Below are positions 39,183 through 47,932 of a DNA stretch of 50,012 nucleotides, in pieces. Both the position numbers and the translations under genes were made by a program. Position 1 is the stretch's first letter; every line of letters begins with the position of its first letter. Where the stretch lies: the NCBI GenBank assembly GCA_018335015.1, contig JAGXKX010000005.1, positions 1 to 50,012 on the forward strand, in the 5' to 3' direction. Source of the DNA: Candidatus Bipolaricaulota bacterium. GTDB lineage: Bacteria > Bipolaricaulota > Bipolaricaulia > M55B111. The notes beneath the pieces are model-generated. The model saw nothing but the letters and a program-made list of their open reading frames with translations, was not told the DNA's origin and made no database searches.

Positions 39183-39267
39183 AAAAACAACATTTATCTT
39201 TGGCGCTACGGGAATAGTAATACCAGGTCTATAGTTGAAAATACTTCTCAGGTTGAAGGAGGGTAGC

Positions 39268-39381
39268 TTGATTACTTTTTTAATCGCCGTGGTGGAAAAA
39301 GAAATGATCTTAACAGGAAAGTTTTCCAGGCTTATCCCAGATCAGGACAGAAAAGAGGAAGTTAAACAACTAAGAACCTAA
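39268..39381 (+). CDS. Possible 37-aa small ORF
   Basis: TTG start after aaggaggg: MITFLIAVVEKEMILTGKFSRLIPDQDRKEEVKQLRT*; the only plus-strand candidate in the cluster. Confidence 0.3.
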   Translation: MITFLIAVVEKEMILTGKFSRLIPDQDRKEEVKQLRT

Positions 39382-39453
39382 CTAATCTCCCCCTCTTTTA
39401 GAAAGACTAAAAAGTGCCCCCGCTAGTCATCTCTCTAACGTGGCTGGCAAATC

Positions 39454-40350
39454 TCAAAGGGCCTCAATACCTTCAAGCCAATAATTTACCAATTCGGGGT
39501 GGGCACTAACAAACTTAGTCGCCGCATTCCGTTTCCTCTTATCGAATAAGCGGGTCAATTCATTCACCAGGTCTATAGAGAGATGAAAACGGCTTAAGAA
39601 CCGGGTGACCCTATTCGGGTACTTCTCCATCAGATCCTTTCGGGCAAGGAGATTTACAACCTTTTCATCGGTCAGTTCGCTAATAAATCTTGTATTGTAA
39701 AGGCTAAAAGGGACACTTGGACGATTTAGCGTGATTAATAACCACTCTTTGCTCCGAATAGCACGGTTAAGCTCGGAGATTGCGACCATTTCATTTATCT
39801 TCACCAGTTGGTAACTACTTAGTCCTTTTACTGTGTCCATAATTCTACGCGAATTCTCCAGGAGTGAACTCTCCGACTCTATACCAATTATTTCTTTATT
39901 CAAGTTGTTCATGACCTCCGGCTTAGCAAGGTCCTCTGGCGAGTTCAATTTAGTTTTCGGCACGTAATCTGGTACGGCCCAGCCCCCCACTACGTCCTCG
40001 TACACCGGCCCCAGGTTGCATACTTTGCCGGCAAAGTTGTTCCACGTTCTACTTCCCGGTCGAGGAAGTTTCATACCTAGAAATAGGTCAGCCTCACCGT
40101 CCGAAGTCTTTTTCAAACCGACCTGAGCGTATTGTATTTTTTTATTCACATTCCAACCCAATTCTTCTTCTAAAAGGTATGTAATCAACTCAGCTACGGG
40201 CATATATTCCGTTTCCGGAACTACGTAAAAATCTATTGCATCTTCCTTCGCTGTTGCCGTCGGGGGGGATAAAAAAATCGCCACCGTGACGAGGGCCAAA
40301 AAAACGAAGAGGGAAAGAGGTTTCTTGATTAAATCAAGTTGCGAACTCAT
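39454..40350 (-). CDS. Divergent OpuAC/ProX-like substrate-binding protein paralogue
   Basis: Signal peptide ...TATAKEDA; aligns along its length with the neighbouring OpuAC (GPVYEDVVGGWAVPDYVPKTKL vs GPMYEDAKLTWAVPTYVPEDEL) but lacks the pocket Trp motifs. Confidence 0.8.
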   Translation of the reverse strand: MSSQLDLIKKPLSLFVFLALVTVAIFLSPPTATAKEDAIDFYVVPETEYMPVAELITYLLEEELGWNVNKKIQYAQVGLKKTSDGEADLFLGMKLPRPGSRTWNNFAGKVCNLGPVYEDVVGGWAVPDYVPKTKLNSPEDLAKPEVMNNLNKEIIGIESESSLLENSRRIMDTVKGLSSYQLVKINEMVAISELNRAIRSKEWLLITLNRPSVPFSLYNTRFISELTDEKVVNLLARKDLMEKYPNRVTRFLSRFHLSIDLVNELTRLFDKRKRNAATKFVSAHPELVNYWLEGIEAL

Positions 40351-40422
40351 ATATTATTCCTCCTTTTGTGAGGGCCGCGAATTTGGTCCATTACAATCAT
40401 TCGAGTGGTCCTATTAATAAGG

Positions 40423-40450
40423 AAAGGGTGGGGAGTCGTCCCCACCCTTT
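40423..40450 (-). terminator. Hairpin terminator downstream of opuAC
   Basis: AAAGGGTGGGGA-GTCG-TCCCCACCCTTT, 12-bp arms. Confidence 0.85.
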
Positions 40451-40492
40451 AAAAGAACTAATGTTAACCTAAATTTAAGGATGTCCTAACAG

Positions 40493-41383
40493 TTATCCCA
40501 GAGCGTCTACTCCGTTGACAAAGAAGTCGATGATTTCAGGGTGTTCCTCTGCAAACTGTGCTCCTGCCCCTTCTCCCATATCGGAGTACATTGCCGACAG
40601 TTCGTTGACCATGCCAATCGGGAGGTAGAAGCGACTAATAAACTCACTCAGCTTGTTCGGGAACACCTCCATGAAGTCCTGCCGGCCGATCATGTGGACC
40701 CTTTCTTCAGAACCTAACAGACCTTTCGGTTCCTCCAGATTCCTGAGATCGAATCGACCGTAAGCGGAATGGGGTTCCCACAGAGTCACAACTATCCACT
40801 CTTCATTCTGTGTCGCATCCTTTAGTGCAGCTTGCATAGCCGCTCCACTTCCTTCTAGTAGATCGTAGTCCGAGAGGGCGTCGTATTCCTCAAGCATCTT
40901 CTCCGACTGCTGCATAATTCCGGCACCCGGATCAATGCCCGTAATTTCCGCGCCCAGCTTTTCCTTCACCGATTCCTTAGCGAGGTCTTCTACTGAAGCC
41001 AGTTCGTCCTCCGGTACGTAAGTAGGTACTGCCCAGGTCAATTTCGCGTCTTCGTACATGGGCCCGAAGTCAATTACCTCAGCACCATATTTCTCCGTGT
41101 AAGCCTGGTGAGTTATGGGCTGCCAGGATTCGATAAGCAGGTCAAGTTCCTGGTCGGATGCTGCCGCATAAGCCACACCGATTGACGGGTTCGTAACCTC
41201 CACGTTCATTCCGAGCTCGGTCCTTACTACGTACTGAATCAGATCCGCAATTCCGAGAGCTTCTTCCCAGGCAACGGCCCCGATGTTAAGGGTTTTGTCC
41301 TGAGCCCTAGCGGGTGTCGAAAGAAAACCAATAGTCAGGGCAAGAGAAAAAACGACTACGAGTGCAAAACGTGCTTTTTTCAA
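40493..41383 (-). CDS. opuAC: Glycine betaine/quaternary-amine ABC transporter substrate-binding protein
   Basis: GAVAWEEALGIADLIQYVV, DLLIESWQPITHQAY, IVVTLWEPHSAYGRFDLRNL; signal peptide ending TPARAQ. Start is likely TTG 41383 after aggagg. Confidence 0.9.
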   Translation of the reverse strand: MKKARFALVVVFSLALTIGFLSTPARAQDKTLNIGAVAWEEALGIADLIQYVVRTELGMNVEVTNPSIGVAYAAASDQELDLLIESWQPITHQAYTEKYGAEVIDFGPMYEDAKLTWAVPTYVPEDELASVEDLAKESVKEKLGAEITGIDPGAGIMQQSEKMLEEYDALSDYDLLEGSGAAMQAALKDATQNEEWIVVTLWEPHSAYGRFDLRNLEEPKGLLGSEERVHMIGRQDFMEVFPNKLSEFISRFYLPIGMVNELSAMYSDMGEGAGAQFAEEHPEIIDFFVNGVDALG

Positions 41384-41521
41384 TGAACCCACCTCCTGAT
41401 AAAAGTGGAAGGAAGTTTAAATTTTTCGACTCTAACAAACTCTTTCTGTAGTTACCATAAAGGCACCGAAATATCTACTCGCCAATATCACCCCCGTCGG
41501 TTAATAATTGAACTTTTTCGA

Positions 41522-42607
41522 TCATTCTTCTCTAGCGCCAATATTTGAAGTCGCTCTATCAAGGATCATCGCAGTAAATACTACTGACAGGCCAGCAACG
41601 AAGCCCTGACCGACACGCATGCGCTGAATCCCCCGAACAACTTCTCCACCCAGGCCTCCGGCTCCAATCAACGCGGCGACTACTGCCATGGAAAGTGCAA
41701 GCATTATACTCTGGTTCACTCCGGCCATTATTGAAGGCCTGGCCACCGGGATCTGGACTTTGAGTAACAACTGCAAGTAATTACAGCCAAATGCTTCCCC
41801 GGCCTCGACGAGTTCCTGAGGCACCTCTCGGATTCCTAGGTTGGTCAGTCTAACCGATGGTGGGTAAGCAAATATTACGGTAGCAACTGCTCCCGGAGCG
41901 GCTCCCAAACCGAAGAATAGTACCGCGGGTATCAGGTAAACAAATACGGGCATAGTCTGCATCAAATCCAGTACAGGCCGAATCATGTTATCTACCGTGT
42001 CCGAAATAGCCGCCAGTATTCCCGAAGGAATACCGAGACTTATCGCGATAAACGCCGACGTTAATGTAAGCGAGAACGTTTCCGTAGTCTCCACGTATAA
42101 ACCGAAGTTAGCGGCCAACCATAATGTAATGAACCCGAGGAGACCGGTAGTAATTTGTCCGGACAGATACCAAAGCAGGAAGAAAAGGATCAATGACCAA
42201 AGAGGAAACCTTATATCAAGCCCGGCAACGGTAACCACGAAGATAGGGATCCATTGAATAGCCGCCAAAATTGCCTCGTTTATCGTATTTAGAACAAGTT
42301 GAATGAAATCGAATAACGGGGAAATGTTTAGGTTCAACCAATCCACTACGGCAACCGTCCACTCGTCAAGCGGGATGGGTGCAGGCTTTGCCGGTAACTC
42401 AATTAAGGGTGTTCCTACCCTGGCGGAGACCGTAAGCGGATACAAAAATACCCAACCTAACGTACCTAATACCAGGCCAAAAACCTTCTCTATGGAACTA
42501 TTAAACTTACTCATTGCGCCTCCATATTCCATACTTTTATTCAAAAAACCCTTTAAACTTTTTCCTGGCATTTTAACTATCCTCTTCATCTCGTCCCCTA
42601 AATTCAT
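41522..42607 (-). CDS. opuAB: Glycine betaine/proline ABC transporter permease
   Basis: [52 protein letters not shown]..., [35 protein letters not shown]-type EAA loop and TMs. Confidence 0.93.
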   Translation of the reverse strand: [361 protein letters not shown]

Positions 42608-43782
42608 GACGAAGAACCCTGCCTACCCTTTTCGAGAAGACCCTGAAGGATATTTTTCTCCCCCACGAACCCAATGAACTCATTATTTTTTAGAACGACA
42701 ACCGGGTGTGAAGTATAGGCTAACCTGGCTTTCATTATTTCACTAATTGGTGTTTCCGGAGAAGAAAACAGGAGAGCATCCTCTTCTATCCGCTCGTACT
42801 CGTCAATTGGTCTCAAGGAGACCGGCGCGCCTGATATATACCCTTTTACGACCTCTCCCTCGTCGTTGACTTCAACCTCCGTAAGCTGGTCCAGCTTTAC
42901 CCTGTTCTCTTCATCGACCCGGAAATCCTTTTCCGCAACTGTTTCGGCCCGTAGAACGTCCGAAGGGTCAGCGTTTTCTACGAAATCAGCTACGTATTCA
43001 GTCTTTGGATTAACGATGATCTCCTCCGGCACGCCTTTCTGGACCATTTTCCCGCCGTCCATTATCGTGATCCTATCTCCGACTTTAAGTGCCTCGTCAA
43101 GGTCATGGGTTACAAAAAGGATGGTCCGCTGCATGTTCTCCATCAAATCGAGCAATTCGTCCTGCATTTCCACCTTGATTAACGGGTCAAGTGCCGAAAA
43201 AGGCTCGTCCATTAATAGAACCTCGGCCCCAGTGGCCAGTCCCCGGGCTAGACCAACTCTCTGCTGCATCCCCCCTGAGAGTTGAGAAGGGTAGGAATCG
43301 CCAAACCCTTCAAGCCCGACGACCTCAATGAGTTCTTGTGATTTCCTTTCTCTTTCTTCCTTGCTTATGCCCTGAATTTCGAGCCCAAACCCCACATTGT
43401 CCAGAACCGTCCTGTGAGGGAATAGTGCAAAATTCTGAAAGACCATGCTGACCTGAGTTTCCCTGATCTCTCTCAATTCCTCTTTCTCAGCGGAAGTGAT
43501 GTCGTAATCTTTTCCATCGGAATGTAACGTTATACGGCCCTTCGTTGGCTCTACTAACCTATTTACGCACCTTAACAGGGTGGACTTGCCCGAACCGGAA
43601 AGCCCCATTATGACAAACAACTCGTTGTTCTTTATTTTGAATGTTATGTCCTGGACACCAATAACATGGCCAGTTTCTTCTCGGACTTCGGTTTTACTAG
43701 CACCTTTATCAATCAACTCAAGCGCCTCTTCCGGTTCGTCACCGAAAATTTTGTAGACACCCTCTAACTCAATTGAAGGCAT
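42604..43782 (-). CDS. opuAA: Glycine betaine ABC transporter ATP-binding protein with CBS-type C-terminus
   Basis: MGLSGSGKSTLLRCVNRLVEPTKG, LSGGMQQRVGLARGLATGAEVLLMDEPFSALDPLIK; ATG 43782 after gggagga; overlaps opuAB by ATGA. Confidence 0.95.
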   Translation of the reverse strand: MPSIELEGVYKIFGDEPEEALELIDKGASKTEVREETGHVIGVQDITFKIKNNELFVIMGLSGSGKSTLLRCVNRLVEPTKGRITLHSDGKDYDITSAEKEELREIRETQVSMVFQNFALFPHRTVLDNVGFGLEIQGISKEERERKSQELIEVVGLEGFGDSYPSQLSGGMQQRVGLARGLATGAEVLLMDEPFSALDPLIKVEMQDELLDLMENMQRTILFVTHDLDEALKVGDRITIMDGGKMVQKGVPEEIIVNPKTEYVADFVENADPSDVLRAETVAEKDFRVDEENRVKLDQLTEVEVNDEGEVVKGYISGAPVSLRPIDEYERIEEDALLFSSPETPISEIMKARLAYTSHPVVVLKNNEFIGFVGEKNILQGLLEKGRQGSSS

Positions 43783-43880
43783 TTTTTCCTCCCGCAAGAG
43801 TTAATCTTTACGTCTGTTTGTTTAATTATAAATAGTACCGGAAAAAAACCAAATTTCGCCAAAAATAACCGATTTAACTT

Positions 43881-43896
43881 TACATTGAAAAATGTA
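43881..43896. promoter_or_regulatory. Inverted repeat upstream of opuAA
   Basis: TACATT-GAAA-AATGTA, about 100 bp upstream of opuAA. Confidence 0.35.
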
Positions 43897-43974
43897 GTTT
43901 AAAATTGCTTATTAAACTTTCCTCAAGCTAACTATAGCTGACCTACCAGTTAATACTTGAAGTTATTGTAAAGA

Positions 43975-44002
43975 GCGAGGGGAATCAGTGGATTCCCCTC
44001 GC
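43975..44002 (-). terminator. Hairpin terminator downstream of the mttB pair
   Basis: GCGAGGGGAATC-AGTG-GATTCCCCTCGC, 12-bp perfect arms. Confidence 0.8.
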
Positions 44003-44012
44003 AGTTAAGTCT

Positions 44013-45461
44013 CTACAGTCTATCAATTACGGTCTCTATCTTTTCTTTGACTTCTTCAGAGAGCGGCTTCGGCTCGTGTTCTTCCAGTATTTCCTGAACT
44101 TTCTCCCGGAGTCTCTCTTCCATGGATTTCGACCCTTTATCCATCCAGGTATCGGGGACGTCCCTATCCATCAAGGTAGGATGCCAGGCCACTTCTTTGA
44201 AGTTATCCATGGTATGCTCGTGCGTCAGGTGATCTCCTTCGGGCCCGACTTCGTCTATGACGTCTAGAGCCAGAGTGTAATCGTTGACCTCGATCCCGTC
44301 GGTGAATTTCTTGATCATTCCCACTATTTCGTCCACCATGGCAATTTGTTCCAGAGAACCAGTGGAAGCGGACTCCATGTAACCTACATCGTGGACGAGA
44401 TTTGCTCCACTCAGGGCCGAATACAGAACCGAAAGTGTAGATTCGATACCCGATTGCTGGTCAACTATTTTCGAATCAGTACAACCGGCGGTGCCCCAGG
44501 TGGGAAGCTCGTAGTAATGGGCTATGTCCATATAGGCCGCCGTGGCTAGTTCTTTTTCTGGAGCTCCGTAGGCAAGGACCGCGGTCTGCATATCCATTAT
44601 CGAAATAACTCCACCGACAAAGAACGGCAAGCCCTCGTTCTTAAGCTGGGAAACTACCAATGCGGAAAGGTTTTCTGCGTTGCCCTGGGCTAGTTGGCCG
44701 GCCAGCGTGACCGGGGCACTCGCTCCAGCCTGCGGTATGGGTGTGTGAACTGTGGGCAACCCGTACTCAGCCGTAAGAAGCAATTTCCTGGAGGCGTCCT
44801 TGTCGTGAGTGAGGGGTGAAATGGGCTCAGAGTAGGATACGATAAACGGCTTGTGCAACAATTCTTCTTTGCTACCCGCCACTGCCGAAGCCATTTCGAT
44901 TATATCTTCCACGCCTTCGTTGGTATAACTCCATACCACAATCGGTTTCGTGGTATTCTTTATCATGGCTTCAAATTCGTGTCTATCCGAGTGTTCGTGA
45001 GGTACGTCGTCTATCGTGCCCAGTCCCATAACCCAGTCGATGTTGTCCAGAGCATCCACCAGTTTTGCGGCATCGGCCGTATCCTTTTTCCTAAAAGGTC
45101 TCCGCTCGCCCGTCTCCGTGTCCCGCATGTTTAACAGAGTGGGTCCGAGACCGAAGGTCACGTTGTTACCTCCAAGAGTAATGGGATTCTTACCTTCTCT
45201 ATCGTACAGGTAAGTCTGAGCAGGTGCCGCGTCAATTGCCCACTCCACGAGTCCGGGAGGAAAATATACCCTATCACCTTTAACTCTACAGCCTGCTTCA
45301 TCCAATAGGTCTCGGGTCTCTTTGAGGTGAAAATTGACCCCGGTTTCCTGAAGAATTTCCAGCGAAGCTTCGTGTATGTCCCTGATCTGCGATTCCGATA
45401 GCACCTCAAAACCTACCTTATCTTGGGACGATTTGTTGGCAAATAGTTGATTTTCTAACAT
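44013..45461 (-). CDS. Trimethylamine methyltransferase (MttB/COG5598) family protein, non-pyrrolysine; candidate betaine:corrinoid methyltransferase, copy 1
   Basis: 482 aa uninterrupted; IHEASLEILQETGVNFH, PIPQAGASAPVTLAGQLAQGNAENLSALV, GTAGCTDSKIVDQQSGIE. Confidence 0.88.
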   Translation of the reverse strand: MLENQLFANKSSQDKVGFEVLSESQIRDIHEASLEILQETGVNFHLKETRDLLDEAGCRVKGDRVYFPPGLVEWAIDAAPAQTYLYDREGKNPITLGGNNVTFGLGPTLLNMRDTETGERRPFRKKDTADAAKLVDALDNIDWVMGLGTIDDVPHEHSDRHEFEAMIKNTTKPIVVWSYTNEGVEDIIEMASAVAGSKEELLHKPFIVSYSEPISPLTHDKDASRKLLLTAEYGLPTVHTPIPQAGASAPVTLAGQLAQGNAENLSALVVSQLKNEGLPFFVGGVISIMDMQTAVLAYGAPEKELATAAYMDIAHYYELPTWGTAGCTDSKIVDQQSGIESTLSVLYSALSGANLVHDVGYMESASTGSLEQIAMVDEIVGMIKKFTDGIEVNDYTLALDVIDEVGPEGDHLTHEHTMDNFKEVAWHPTLMDRDVPDTWMDKGSKSMEERLREKVQEILEEHEPKPLSEEVKEKIETVIDRL

Positions 45462-45470
45462 TTTTCCTCC

Positions 45471-46928
45471 TTAATACTTTACATCTCGTTTTTCTCTTTC
45501 TTCCTCAATTATCTCATCCAGTTTTTCCTGTGTACCCTCGGCGAGAACGTCGGCCTCGTAACTCTCCAGAATCTTGTCCCTCTTCTCGCTAACCCTATCT
45601 CCCATAGACTTCTCCCCGTTCTTCTTCCAGTTGTCGTAGTTAGTCCGGTCCATGAGAGATGGCTGCCAGTGCTCCTCCTTAAAGTTGTCCATTGTATGAG
45701 AAGTGTTCAGGAAGTTGCCTTTCGGACCGACTTCGTTTATCAGGCCGAGAGGGATATTGTCGCCGGAAGTGTCGATACCTTCCATAATTCTCTTTACCAT
45801 ACCTATTATTTCATTGCTCATCACCAGCTGGTCGTAGGAATAGAGAAGGCCTGAAGCCAGATAACCCACGTCGTGGATAAGATTTGCTCCCACCATGGAC
45901 TGGGTCGCGATATTGAAGGTAGCTTCAATAGCCGCCTGAGTATCTACCAGCTTGGAATCCGTTACACCCGCCGTACCGAACATCGGTAGGTCCAGGAAAT
46001 TACTCATTTCAGCCACGGCACCGTTCATAAGGGCAAACTCCGGACCGCCGTAGACGAACCCGGAAGTCTTCATGTCCAGGATGGAATAGATACCGCCCGT
46101 TATCATCGGCGCACCCTCGTTTACCAGTTGAGCCAGGGTTATCCCGGTGAGCGATTCGGCAATACCCAGCGCAATAGAGCCAGCAAAAGTCATTGGACTG
46201 ACCGCACCGGCTGAGGGCATAGGGGTGTAAATTGTGGGCAGGTTGTGTTTAGCGCCGAATATCGTCTGAGCCATAACTTCCTTGCTGTGGCTCAGCGGAG
46301 TAACCGGCTCTATGTAATGCATTATATAGGGCTTAGACTTAAGTTTTTCTTCTCCGCCCACGGCAATCGACGCCATGTTAAATATGTCCTCCGTGCCTCT
46401 TTCATCCCAGGAACAGAACATGACGGGTTTTGATGTATTCGCCATTACCTGCCGCGCTTCCAGTATGTCCTGGACGTTTTCTTTCTCCTTCCTCAATAAA
46501 CCAATAGGAGAAGAAAAGTCAATATTATCGAGAGCGTCGCAGACTCTGGCCCACTTTTCAATATCTTCCGCTACGGTCTGCCTGATTTCTCCTTCTTCAT
46601 CAAGTGTTCTTGGAACATCAGTTCCCGAGCCAAAATAAGAATTTGTTCCACCCAGCCTCATGGCCATATCTCCATGCCTGTCGTAAATTAGCACCTTTTT
46701 TGGAGCCTTCTCGACCGCGTCGTTAACCATATGAGGTGGGAGATAAACCATGTCATCCTCTACTCTGGCTCCCGCGCCGGCAAATATGGACCTTGCCTCT
46801 TCGTGATCTACTTTTACTCCAGTATTCTGGAGTATCTCCAGAGAGGCATCGTAAATTTGCTCCTTATCATCCTCGGAAAGTATGTTGAACCGAGGAGTTC
46901 TGTTTACAAATTTATTTGACTGTAACAT
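45471..46928 (-). CDS. Trimethylamine methyltransferase (MttB/COG5598) family protein, non-pyrrolysine, copy 2
   Basis: IYDASLEILQNTGVKVDHEEA, TPMPSAGAVSPMTFAGSIALGIAESLTGI, GTAGVTDSKLVDTQAAIE; start re-assigned to MLQSNKF after ggaggttt. Confidence 0.88.
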   Translation of the reverse strand: MLQSNKFVNRTPRFNILSEDDKEQIYDASLEILQNTGVKVDHEEARSIFAGAGARVEDDMVYLPPHMVNDAVEKAPKKVLIYDRHGDMAMRLGGTNSYFGSGTDVPRTLDEEGEIRQTVAEDIEKWARVCDALDNIDFSSPIGLLRKEKENVQDILEARQVMANTSKPVMFCSWDERGTEDIFNMASIAVGGEEKLKSKPYIMHYIEPVTPLSHSKEVMAQTIFGAKHNLPTIYTPMPSAGAVSPMTFAGSIALGIAESLTGITLAQLVNEGAPMITGGIYSILDMKTSGFVYGGPEFALMNGAVAEMSNFLDLPMFGTAGVTDSKLVDTQAAIEATFNIATQSMVGANLIHDVGYLASGLLYSYDQLVMSNEIIGMVKRIMEGIDTSGDNIPLGLINEVGPKGNFLNTSHTMDNFKEEHWQPSLMDRTNYDNWKKNGEKSMGDRVSEKRDKILESYEADVLAEGTQEKLDEIIEEEREKRDVKY

Positions 46929-47094
46929 ATAAACCTCCAGAACTTTTTTTATTAAACCAATATACATTCAATATACTAACATGAGGCAAAAAAAATCGCA
47001 AATACCTTCTTTTAGTTCTCGTATTCCCACTGTTTGGCTTTATTTAATCTTCACAGCTAAACGATAAATCCGTCTCGCGGACCACCCCCGCTTT

Positions 47095-47736
47095 TCAAAT
47101 GGTCTCGTCTCTATTTCCGGCACTGATAAATTGATTCTTAATTTCGTCTATGAAATCTTCCATGTGAGATGCCAGTATTCGCCCGCTTCTCTTTTCGTCA
47201 CCAGCCGAAAGAGCCTCAATCAATTCGGAAAATTCTTCTGCAAACGTTCCCATAAACTTCTTCGTCCTGGGAAAGACCCATATCCTTACTGACTGCTGTC
47301 TGAGCTTTCGTAGGTTCTCGACAAGGACGGCGTTTCTCGTAGATTCGTTTACCAGTTCATGTGCCCGGGAGTCGAGTTTCATAAGCTTTTTAGGATCCTT
47401 CTCCGCCTTCATCTCGTCCACAAGTTCCCTCAATTCTTCAAGTTTCCCTTCATTGATCCGCCTGGCAGCAAGCTTTCCCGCCAGGCTGATGAGATAGCTC
47501 CGGACTTCAAACAGATCCCGAAGTTCGTGAAAACTTACTGTAGAAACGTAAGTGCCACTGTGGGGAACAGTTGTGATCAATCCCTCGCTTTCCAGTTTTA
47601 TAAAGATTTCTCTCAGGGGAGTTCTACCTATGTCAAACTCCTCCCGGAGTTCTTTTTCCCGTAGCTGTTTTCCGGGTTCATAATCCAGATAGACTATTCT
47701 CTCTTTTATTATTTCTAGTACCTTATCTCTTTCCAT
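47095..47736 (-). CDS. GntR family transcriptional regulator (FCD type)
   Basis: Winged HTH KQLREKELREEFDIGRTPLREIFIKLESEGLITTVPHSGTYVS, then FCD-like helical domain (LRDLFEVRSYLISLAGKLAARR). Confidence 0.93.
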   Translation of the reverse strand: MERDKVLEIIKERIVYLDYEPGKQLREKELREEFDIGRTPLREIFIKLESEGLITTVPHSGTYVSTVSFHELRDLFEVRSYLISLAGKLAARRINEGKLEELRELVDEMKAEKDPKKLMKLDSRAHELVNESTRNAVLVENLRKLRQQSVRIWVFPRTKKFMGTFAEEFSELIEALSAGDEKRSGRILASHMEDFIDEIKNQFISAGNRDETI

Positions 47737-47932
47737 TATTGCAGCCGCCCTCTAGTTAAATTTTTAAATACATCCTGCAGATAATTCGCTGGAAACGACA
47801 CTAACCTATCCAAAATTATATTTTCAGCTAAAATTTAGCTCATATCTAATTAGCAATATTTCGATCTAATACTACCAATATATAATCTTCAAGAATATTA
47901 TATGGTCTGATCGCAGTTAGTCAACTTACCCT

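Noticed and set aside
44013-46928. Pyrrolysine-type MttB with amber readthrough
   Set aside because: Both genes are open over full family length without in-frame TAG, and no pyl genes are in the window.
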